From assembly GCA_016927685.1 (NCBI GenBank), contig JAFGMD010000006.1:1-34848 (forward strand): a stretch of 34,848 bases of DNA, written 5' to 3'. Below the pieces are notes generated by a model that had not been told where the DNA came from, ran no database searches, and worked only from the letters and a program-made list of their open reading frames with translations. Positions 7,035-13,564 of the stretch are shown in pieces; position 1 is the first letter of the stretch, and every line of letters starts with the position of its first letter. The position numbers were made by a program, and so were the translations under genes. This DNA is from Candidatus Falkowiibacteriota bacterium (GTDB lineage: Bacteria; Patescibacteriota; Patescibacteriia; CAIXNZ01).

Positions 7035-7072
7035 TTTTAGAGTTATAGTACTAAAATGCTATAATTCTAAAA
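7035..7072. repeat. AT-rich hairpin element, copy 1
   Basis: TTTTAGAGTTATAG (7035-7048) pairs with CTATAATTCTAAAA (7059-7072) with one G-T pair and a 10-nt loop. It contains an extended -10 motif TGCTATAAT (7057-7065). A related hairpin with the same right arm and also a 10-nt loop lies before pilM at 33087-33121. It sits in the divergent gap between corA and the 7201 gene, so it may carry promoters. Confidence 0.5.
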
Positions 7073-7200
7073 TTCTATAATTCTCAACATAATTATAACA
7101 CAAAAATGCCTTTTTTGCGAAATCCACTGGCCTAGCTTTAATTTTTGGCTTAAATATGCTATATTTATTCTAAGGGAAACTGATTTTTAATTTGTTAAAA

Positions 7201-7725
7201 ATGGCTAATAAAGACGCAAATATTAAGAAAATCCAAGAAATGAAAAAAGAAGAAATAAGGCCGGAAGCAGTAGAAGTGCCGGTCAGAGTTGAAGTTACGC
7301 CGTCTCCAGAAATTCCTAAACCCATAGAAGCGCCAGTTGAAAAAGCTGAAGAAGGCATGGTCGCTCCAGAATTGCCATCTGCGCCCGTAGTGACTGTGCC
7401 AGCTGCCTTACCTAAAAGTCCTGTTTTGGAAGAAATTGAGGATGTATTAGAAGAAGATTTACAGGACATATATTTTCAATTGCCTCCGGAAAAACAGGCA
7501 GAATTTGCGCAAAGGGGCGAGGAAACTGCCACTAAAATTGAACTTCTTTTAGGTCAGGTAAAGGTAAAAGTAAATAAAATTTTAGAGCTGATAAAAAAAT
7601 GGCTTAAATTAATACCAGGCGTGAATAAATATTTTTTAGAACAGGAAGCCAAGATAAAGACAGATAAAATTTTAAGAATAAAAGAAGAAGGCGAGCAGAG
7701 TGACAGCAAACAAAATAAGACTTAA
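7201..7725 (+). CDS. Conserved hypothetical, acidic/proline-rich, in operon with TraG-like ATPase
   Basis: I do not recognise a named family. The likely start is the ATG at 7201 (MANKDANIKKIQ), giving 174 residues; the TTG 9 nt upstream has no support. Residues 1-25 are charged. Residues about 25-75 are Pro/Val/Ala/Glu-rich and probably disordered (EVPVRVEVTPSPEIPKP). Residues about 80-160 look folded and helical (YFQLPPEKQAEFAQRGEE, then IKKWLKLIPGVNKYFLEQEA). No signal peptide. The gene ends 15 bp before the TraG/VirD4-like ATPase gene and is probably co-transcribed with it; a soluble adaptor or regulator of that ATPase is a reasonable guess, nothing more. Confidence 0.65.
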   Translation: MANKDANIKKIQEMKKEEIRPEAVEVPVRVEVTPSPEIPKPIEAPVEKAEEGMVAPELPSAPVVTVPAALPKSPVLEEIEDVLEEDLQDIYFQLPPEKQAEFAQRGEETATKIELLLGQVKVKVNKILELIKKWLKLIPGVNKYFLEQEAKIKTDKILRIKEEGEQSDSKQNKT

Positions 7726-7740
7726 AAATAAAAAACAAAA

Positions 7741-10329
7741 ATGCAAAATTTGCTACAACAATTAGATTTGTTTGGCATACAGGGATCTAAAGAGTATATC
7801 TTTTTGGGTCTTATTTTAGTTATAGCAATAGTTATTATTTATTTAGTGTTATTATCGGTGAAATTTATTTTACGTTTATATTACAAGAATTCGTCATCTT
7901 TTAGGCTCGTGGTTCTGTCAGTTCTTTTGCCAAAATATGAGGTGGTGGAAAATAAAGAAGCGCCTAAGCCAAAATCACAGCAGGAATTGGCAGAAAAAAT
8001 CAGTGCTATGGAAACTTTTTTTGCCAATATAGCGGGGATGCGCGCCCAGCGAGGTTTTAAATATTTTTTCGTGCCCAGAAACGACCATATGGGTTTTGAA
8101 ATAGTTTTGAAAAATGGCTTGATATATTTTTATGTAGTAGTCCCAATAAATTTGAAGCAATTTATTGAACAGCAGATAGCTGCCCAATTTCCTCATGCTG
8201 TTATTGAAGAAGTTGAGGATTATAATATTTTTAATCCCCAAGGCGTGATTTCGGGTGCTATGCTTAAATTTAAAAAAGAATATATTTATCCGATAAAAAC
8301 TTATCGCAAGTCAGACACTGATACTTTAAGCGCTCTAACAAGTGCCTTAAGTAAATTAGATCCGACTTCTGGTGCCGCTATTCAGATTATTGCCCGCTCC
8401 TCTACTCCAGATTGGCATAAATGGGGGCAAAAGACCGCTTCTATGGCCCATCAGGGCAAAAAGGTAAGCCAGGCAATCGCCGAAAGCCGAGGTTCTTGGC
8501 AGGGTAAAATGCAAGATTTTGTTAAATATTCAGGATTGAGCGGTGAAAAGAAAAAAGAAGGAGCAGAGCCGCCTAAACAATACCAGCTTTCAGCAATGGA
8601 ACAGGAGATTCTTAAAGGGATTGAAGAGAAAGCGGCTAAGGGGGGATTGGATATAAATATTAGAGTTTTGGTTTCATCAGATACGCAGGAAAAAGCCAAT
8701 TTATATTTGGAAAATATTTTAAATAGTTTTGCTCAATTTAATATTTATGAGTATGGCAACGCTTTTAAGCGCTATTCGCCTTCTTCCAACAAATTGATAA
8801 ATGATTTTATTTATCGAGAATTTGATGAGTCAGCTAAGATGATCATGAATACCGAAGAAACAACTTCCATTTTTCATTTTCCCTTAGGTCATATTGAGAC
8901 GCCAAATATTGTCTGGCTAGCAGCCCGCAAAGCAGCGCCTCCCACAAACATGCCTAAAGAAGGTATTCTTTTGGGTATTAATGAATACAGGGCAATTGAG
9001 ACAGAGGTGCGCATAAAACGAGAGGATCGTCGCCGCCATCTTTACATTATTGGTATGACAGGCACTGGCAAGACATTTTTCCAAAATAATCTTATTATTC
9101 AGGATATTATAAATGGGGAGGGCGTGTGCGTCATTGATCCGCATGGGGATTTAGTTGAAGAAATTATCAATTATATGCCCAAAGAACGAGCTGAAGATGT
9201 GATTTATTTTAATCCCTCTGATACGGAAAGGCCCATGGCTTTGAATATGCTGGAATTTTATACGCCAGAGCAAAAAACTTTTGTTATTAACGAAATGATG
9301 AATATTTTTGATAAATTGTATGATTTGAAAGCAACGGGTGGCCCGATTTTTGAACAGTATATGAGAAATGCCATGTTGCTTATTATGGAAGATCCAGAAT
9401 CTGGCAATACTTTAATGGAAATACCTAAAGTTTTATCAGATGAAGAATTTAGAAAATATAAATTATCAAAAACTAAAACAGCGGTAGTTAAAGATTTTTG
9501 GATTAAAGAGGCAGAGAAAGCCGGCGGTGAAGCAGCCTTGGCTAATGTTGTTCCTTATATCACTTCAAAACTGACTTCATTTATCGCTAATGATATTATG
9601 AGGCCGATTATTGCCCAGCAAAAAAGCGCTTTTAATTTCAGGCAGGCCATGGATGAGAAAAAAATAATTTTGGTAAATTTGGCCAAGGGTAAATTAGGCG
9701 ATATAAATTCTAATTTATTAGGAATGGTTATAATAGGAAAAATACTAATGGCCGCCTTGTCGCGCGTTGATATGCCTGAGCAGGAAAGAAAAGATTTTTA
9801 TCTATATATAGATGAGTTTCAGAATTTTTTGACCGAAGGCATTCAAGTTATTCTATCAGAAGCCAGAAAATACCGATTATGCTTAACTATAGCGCACCAA
9901 TTTATTGGGCAATTAGTAAAGCCTAATGATACCAGGATCAAGGATGCAATTTTTGGCAATGTGGGCACTAAAATTGCTTTTAGAATCGGCGTTGATGATG
10001 CAGAAATCATGGCTAAAGAATTTGCGCCTATTTTTAACGAATATGATGTTATGAACGTGCCAAAGTACAACGCTTTTACTAAAATTTTAATTGACAATGC
10101 TAATCCGCCGCCTTTTAATATGAAAGTATTGGGTTCTGAAAGTAGGCCAGTCAAAAATCCAGAATTGGCATCAGCTATTAAAGAATTATCGCGCTTAAAA
10201 TATGGTAGGCCGCGGGAAATTGTTGAAGCAGAGATAATAGAGCGCGCAAAAATAGGTTCTGGCCGCGATATTTTAAGCGAAGCAGAAAAAAAATTGACAG
10301 AAGAAGAGGAAGAATTTATATTTAAATAA
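7741..10329 (+). CDS. TraG/VirD4/DUF87-type membrane-anchored DNA-transport ATPase
   Basis: The protein has 862 residues. One strong transmembrane segment lies near the N-terminus (about residues 18-45), then a large domain without a family I can name, then a RecA-like ATPase: Walker A GMTGTGKT at about 438-445, CVIDPHGDLVEEI shortly after, and Walker B LYIDEFQNF at about 689-697, followed by SEARKYRL and the AHQFIGQL sensor-like segment. This order is that of type IV secretion coupling proteins and HerA/DUF87 ATPases, which move or pump DNA. Many CPR genomes encode this protein without a full conjugation system, so DNA uptake or a pilus-linked role is possible. It is flanked tightly by the 7201 and 10333 genes (15 and 3 bp). 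No relaxase or VirB4 is visible in the window. Confidence 0.82.
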   Translation: MQNLLQQLDLFGIQGSKEYIFLGLILVIAIVIIYLVLLSVKFILRLYYKNSSSFRLVVLSVLLPKYEVVENKEAPKPKSQQELAEKISAMETFFANIAGMRAQRGFKYFFVPRNDHMGFEIVLKNGLIYFYVVVPINLKQFIEQQIAAQFPHAVIEEVEDYNIFNPQGVISGAMLKFKKEYIYPIKTYRKSDTDTLSALTSALSKLDPTSGAAIQIIARSSTPDWHKWGQKTASMAHQGKKVSQAIAESRGSWQGKMQDFVKYSGLSGEKKKEGAEPPKQYQLSAMEQEILKGIEEKAAKGGLDINIRVLVSSDTQEKANLYLENILNSFAQFNIYEYGNAFKRYSPSSNKLINDFIYREFDESAKMIMNTEETTSIFHFPLGHIETPNIVWLAARKAAPPTNMPKEGILLGINEYRAIETEVRIKREDRRRHLYIIGMTGTGKTFFQNNLIIQDIINGEGVCVIDPHGDLVEEIINYMPKERAEDVIYFNPSDTERPMALNMLEFYTPEQKTFVINEMMNIFDKLYDLKATGGPIFEQYMRNAMLLIMEDPESGNTLMEIPKVLSDEEFRKYKLSKTKTAVVKDFWIKEAEKAGGEAALANVVPYITSKLTSFIANDIMRPIIAQQKSAFNFRQAMDEKKIILVNLAKGKLGDINSNLLGMVIIGKILMAALSRVDMPEQERKDFYLYIDEFQNFLTEGIQVILSEARKYRLCLTIAHQFIGQLVKPNDTRIKDAIFGNVGTKIAFRIGVDDAEIMAKEFAPIFNEYDVMNVPKYNAFTKILIDNANPPPFNMKVLGSESRPVKNPELASAIKELSRLKYGRPREIVEAEIIERAKIGSGRDILSEAEKKLTEEEEEFIFK

Positions 10330-10332
10330 TTT

Positions 10333-10917
10333 ATGAAAAACAAAAACCAAAATCTTGATACTGTTAATATTGCGCAAAGCAAATACCAGCTAATCAAGAA
10401 AATTTTAAGGAACATCCACGACAATCTCGGCAAGATTATCCAAATCTTAGAAGAGGAGCCAGAGCAGGCAGAAAATTTTGAAAATACTTTTGCCAATATT
10501 GCTCAAGATTTAAAAACAGCAGAAAAAGATTTGGAAGTGATGGGAGAAGAAAGAATAATTGAAGGTGTTTTTGACGGGGAAAAAATGATTGCCTATGATG
10601 GTCAAATTTACACTATTCCGCCTAACTATGCCTCTAAATCAAAGCTAGTTGAGGGTGATATATTAAAATTAACTATTACCAAACGAGGTGACTTTTTATA
10701 TAAACAAATAGGTCCTATTGACAGGAAGCGTTTGATCGGCGAACTTTTATTGGATAAAAGCGGCAATTATCAAGTTTTATCTGAAAAGAAGAAATATAAA
10801 GTTTTGCCAGCATCAGTTACTTATTTCAAGGGACAGCCTGGCGATGAAGCGATTATTTTAGTGCCTAAAGAAGCGCCTAGTAAATGGGCAGCAGTGGAAA
10901 ATATTGTGAAGAAATAG
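10333..10917 (+). CDS. Conserved hypothetical, helical N-terminus plus beta-rich C-terminus
   Basis: The 194-residue soluble protein begins 3 bp after the TraG-like ATPase gene, so it is very probably translated from the same mRNA. Residues about 15-75 form a likely helical bundle or coiled coil (KYQLIKKILRNIHDNLGKII). From residue 77 the pattern is beta-rich: IIEGVFDGEKMIAYDGQIYT, then a VEGDILKLTITKRGDFLYK segment that resembles a small OB- or TRAM-like barrel, then KRLIGELLLD and a second barrel-like part ending at the C-terminus. I recall similar proteins in CPR genomes without known function. Nucleic-acid binding is a guess from the barrel-like part. A clear terminator follows at 11008. 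Confidence 0.65.
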   Translation: MKNKNQNLDTVNIAQSKYQLIKKILRNIHDNLGKIIQILEEEPEQAENFENTFANIAQDLKTAEKDLEVMGEERIIEGVFDGEKMIAYDGQIYTIPPNYASKSKLVEGDILKLTITKRGDFLYKQIGPIDRKRLIGELLLDKSGNYQVLSEKKKYKVLPASVTYFKGQPGDEAIILVPKEAPSKWAAVENIVKK

Positions 10918-11007
10918 GGCTGAACCACGAATTTTTTACCACAAAAATCACTGAAAATCACTAATTTTTGGAATTTGTATTTTATAATTTGGAATTTAAA
11001 TTTTATG

Positions 11008-11027
11008 CCCGGGGAAACCGGGTTTTT
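11008..11027 (+). terminator. Intrinsic terminator of the 7201-10917 operon
   Basis: CCCGG (11008-11012), GGAAA loop, CCGGG (11018-11022), then five T. The surrounding gap 10918-11135 otherwise holds only AT-rich sequence with short repeats of the type GGAATTT/AGAATTT. Confidence 0.75.
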
Positions 11028-11135
11028 CATTATAAATTGTATATTATTATTTAGAATTTAGAATTTGGAATTTACATTTTTTATATATAATTTATTCACT
11101 TGCTTTTTAATGTTTATTAGCTTAAAATGTTTTAT

Positions 11136-12788
11136 ATGTCTTTAGCATTATATAGAAAATATAGACCGCAAACATGGGCAGAATTGACAGGACAAAATCA
11201 TGTCAAGGTTACTCTGCAGCATGAATTAGAAGGCAATAAAATTGCTCATGCTTATTTATTTACTGGGTCACGCGGCATTGGCAAAACAACGGCAGCGCGG
11301 CTTTTTGCCAAGTCAGTTAATTGCGAAAATAGAAAAGACGGCTCGCCTCGCGAAGCGGGGCAAAGCGAGCCGTGTAATAAATGTTCGTCTTGTACAGAAT
11401 TGGTTGCTGGTCGTGATATGGATATTTTGGAAATTGATGCGGCTTCGCAAACCGGGGTTGATAATGTACGGGAAAATATTATTGCTAATGCGCGTTTCAC
11501 GCCGTTAAAGCGCAAATTTAAGGTTTTTATTATTGATGAAGTGCACATGCTTTCCATTCCCGCTTTTAATGCACTTTTAAAAATAATGGAAGAACCTCCG
11601 GTACATGCCATTTTTATTTTATGTACAACTGAAGTTCATAAAGTTCCAGCCACTATTATTTCTCGCTGTCAGAGATTTGATTTTAGAAAAGTAAATAGTG
11701 AAGATCTATTGAATCGTCTTGATTGGATTTGTAATCAAGAGGGTATTAAAGTTGATCGTCGGGTTTTGCTTGATATAGCGCGGGTTTCTGAAGGATGCTT
11801 ACGTGATGCTGAAAGTTTGCTCGGCCAAATTTTAGCTTTAGGCGAGAAAGAAATTAGTCCAGAAGAAGCCAGCTTGATAATTCCTAACACAAATTATAAT
11901 TTGGTTTTAGAGCTTGTGCAAAACTTAGTTTATAAAAACGCAGAAGCTTCAATTAGCTTAGTTAATCGTTTGGTGCAGGAAGGCGTTGATCTAGTCAGAT
12001 ACGCCGATGATTTAATAGAATTTTTACGCAAACTTCTTTTAGCCAAAATTAGCAAGGGTTTAAAAGATTTTGCTTTTGACTTAGACAAAGAAACAGAAAA
12101 GCAAATTATTGATTTGTCAGCCCAATTTGAAGTTTCTGATTTATTATTCTTAATCAATCTATTTTCTGCAAAAAAATTTGAAATAAAGACAGTGCCTATT
12201 GCTCAGTTGCCGTTGGAAATTGCCATTATAGAGTATTGTGATAGATACGGAAGAGAAAACGGAGAGGGACCTAAAAATTCTCCTCCAGATTTAAAAGAAG
12301 ATGGGAATAAGTGGGCGGATAGTGGAGTAAAAAACTCCACTTTAAAAAATTCAGAAAGTGCTATCAAAACAGATATAAACAAAAAGTTGAATATTACTAT
12401 TGACGAAATTCGTTCAAAATGGCATAATTTTTTAGTTCAGCTTCAAAATTTTAATACTTCATTAGTTTTTATTTTAAAAACTGCAGAACCCTTAGGGTTA
12501 ATTGGTAACGTTTTGAAGATTGGCTTTAAATATTCTTTTCATCAGCAAAGAGTTAATCAGGCCAGAGTAAAGCAAGTTATTGAAAAAGTATTGTCAGAAT
12601 TTTTTGGTGAAGATTTAATAATTGAAACTTCATTATTACCGAAAAATAGTGAAAGCGAATTTATTAAGCAGGAGACAAAAAATGATGAAGTTGAGTTAAT
12701 TAAGGAATTACCCGACCCAAATAATGGCAAGCAACAGGAAATGATTGATTTATTGGTGAATACTTTAGGGGGTAAGATTATAGAATAA
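11136..12788 (+). CDS. dnaX: DNA polymerase III subunit gamma/tau
   Basis: DnaX is the ATPase of the clamp loader that opens the sliding clamp during replication. From the ATG at 11136 (MSLALYRKYRPQTW, the conserved start; the ATG 9 nt upstream is less likely) it has 550 residues. Visible motifs: Walker A GSRGIGKT at 44-51, zinc Cys63, Cys80, Cys83 and Cys86, EIDAASQTGVDNVR, Walker B FIIDEVHMLS, and SRCQRFDF (sensor 1/arginine finger). Domain III ends near LPLEIAIIEYC, then a linker and a C-terminal domain as in tau. The Cys63-Cys80 gap is 16 residues against 8 in E. coli; the extra residues are encoded by a GC-rich palindrome (11340-11371). Followed by a broken and an intact tRNA-Gln. Confidence 0.95.
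   Translation: MSLALYRKYRPQTWAELTGQNHVKVTLQHELEGNKIAHAYLFTGSRGIGKTTAARLFAKSVNCENRKDGSPREAGQSEPCNKCSSCTELVAGRDMDILEIDAASQTGVDNVRENIIANARFTPLKRKFKVFIIDEVHMLSIPAFNALLKIMEEPPVHAIFILCTTEVHKVPATIISRCQRFDFRKVNSEDLLNRLDWICNQEGIKVDRRVLLDIARVSEGCLRDAESLLGQILALGEKEISPEEASLIIPNTNYNLVLELVQNLVYKNAEASISLVNRLVQEGVDLVRYADDLIEFLRKLLLAKISKGLKDFAFDLDKETEKQIIDLSAQFEVSDLLFLINLFSAKKFEIKTVPIAQLPLEIAIIEYCDRYGRENGEGPKNSPPDLKEDGNKWADSGVKNSTLKNSESAIKTDINKKLNITIDEIRSKWHNFLVQLQNFNTSLVFILKTAEPLGLIGNVLKIGFKYSFHQQRVNQARVKQVIEKVLSEFFGEDLIIETSLLPKNSESEFIKQETKNDEVELIKELPDPNNGKQQEMIDLLVNTLGGKIIE
11340..11371. repeat. GC-rich palindrome inserted in the dnaX zinc-finger coding region
   Basis: GGCTCGC (11340-11346) pairs with GCGAGCC (11365-11371); inside it CTCGC-GAA-GCGGG (11347-11359) forms a second stem with one T-G pair. 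The element encodes DGSPREAGQSEP between two zinc Cys residues and keeps the frame. GC content is far above that of the surrounding gene. Confidence 0.65.
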
Positions 12789-12811
12789 TATCCAATACCT
12801 AATTACCAGTC

Positions 12812-12861
12812 ATTGGGGAGTAGCCCCGCCTTCACTTTGTTTCGGCGGGCAGGCAAGCGGT
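12812..12861 (+). pseudogene. tRNA-Gln 5' fragment interrupted by a palindrome
   Basis: ATTGGGGAGTAGCC (12812-12825) is identical to the start of the intact tRNA-Gln and its 2-nt leader (12882-12895). It is followed by a GC-rich hairpin, CCCGCC (12825-12830) with GGCGGG (12844-12849), and then by CAAGCGGT (12854-12861), which matches the next bases of the tRNA (D-loop). Downstream the match ends. The simplest reading is a partial tRNA copy with a roughly 28-nt palindrome inserted in its D-arm. Confidence 0.55.
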
Positions 12862-12883
12862 GTTAATTAAAACAAAATATTAT

Positions 12884-12955
12884 TGGGGAGTAGCCAAGCG
12901 GTAAGGCATCTGCCTCTGAAGCAGACATTCGTAGGTTCGATCCCTACCTCCCCAG
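12884..12955 (+). tRNA. trnQ: tRNA-Gln (CUG anticodon)
   Basis: A full cloverleaf can be drawn. Acceptor TGGGGAG (12884-12890) with CTCCCCA (12948-12954); D-stem GCC/GGC; anticodon stem TCTGC/GCAGA with loop CTCTGAA, anticodon CTG; T-stem GTAGG/CCTAC with loop TTCGATC; discriminator G (12955). The first pair U-A and discriminator G73 are glutamine identity elements. CCA is not encoded. Confidence 0.95.
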
Positions 12956-12981
12956 AATTCTAATATTAATATATTTATTCT

Positions 12982-13479
12982 ATGAAAAACAAAAATTTAT
13001 TAGTTATCCTTATTATTGTTGTAGTAGTTATTGTGGCTTTCGTGGTGTATTTTTCCATTAATTCAGTGAGCAAAATTGAGAATGCCAATGTTAATGAGCC
13101 AATGTTGATCGGCGGGCAAAAGGATGCCCATGGTTGTTTAATAGCAGCCGGCTATTCCTGGTGTGAGCCAAAACAAAAATGTCTGAGAATGTGGGAAGAA
13201 GACTGTTATGGCCAAGATTTAATTGATTTGACTGCTGTTTTCGCTAAAGAGCACAATCAAATCCCTGAGAATGTTTTTATTACAATTATGAAAAATAATG
13301 AAAATTATTTTTCTGGCACAATAAGAATAGGTGCTCAGGAAGTCGAAGGTGGAGGATTTTTAGTCCGTAAATTAGAAAATAATTGGCAAATTGATTATGA
13401 AGGTAACGGTTCTATTGATTGCGTGAAAATAAAAGGCCTGGGTTATCCTGAGGAGGTTTTAGAGGGCTATTGCGATTAA
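12982..13479 (+). CDS. Membrane-anchored protein with Cys-rich motif
   Basis: The 165-residue protein has a single N-terminal transmembrane anchor (about residues 5-25, ILIIVVVVIVAFVVYF) and the rest outside the membrane. The extracytoplasmic part begins with GGQKDAHGCLIAAGYSWC then KQKCLRMWEEDC: four Cys in a compact motif (C-x8-C-x5-C-x7-C) that I have seen in CPR and archaeal surface proteins, possibly disulfide-bonded or metal-binding. The rest is a small alpha/beta domain ending in a beta-hairpin-like EGNGSIDCVKIKG. It stands alone after tRNA-Gln and is closed by a terminator. Function unknown. Confidence 0.7.
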   Translation: MKNKNLLVILIIVVVVIVAFVVYFSINSVSKIENANVNEPMLIGGQKDAHGCLIAAGYSWCEPKQKCLRMWEEDCYGQDLIDLTAVFAKEHNQIPENVFITIMKNNENYFSGTIRIGAQEVEGGGFLVRKLENNWQIDYEGNGSIDCVKIKGLGYPEEVLEGYCD

Positions 13480-13498
13480 TTCTTTAAAAAAATTAGAT

Positions 13499-13530
13499 AA
13501 AAACGTTCCCTTATCCGGGACGTTTTTTTT
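13499..13530 (+). terminator. Intrinsic terminator
   Basis: AAAAACGT-T-CCC (from 13499) pairs with GGGACGTTTTT (from 13517) with one bulged T, followed by a run of T. It ends the 12982 gene. Confidence 0.8.
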
Positions 13531-13564
13531 ATCCTTTATTTAATATATAATATAAGCATATATT

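Noticed and set aside
9843..10496. 217-residue minus-strand ORF
   Set aside because: It is antisense to the TraG-like ATPase and next gene; composition (Ser/Ile/Leu-rich) is that of a shadow of a real coding frame.
12168..12180. Programmed frameshift in dnaX at a run of seven A (12170-12176)
   Set aside because: Slippage either way meets a stop within a few codons, but the truncated product (about 347 residues) would lose the end of domain III needed for oligomerisation. A7 runs are common in this AT-rich DNA.
13531..13564. Mg2+ riboswitch ahead of mgtA
   Set aside because: Only about 35 bp separate the previous terminator from the ATG and most of it is promoter.
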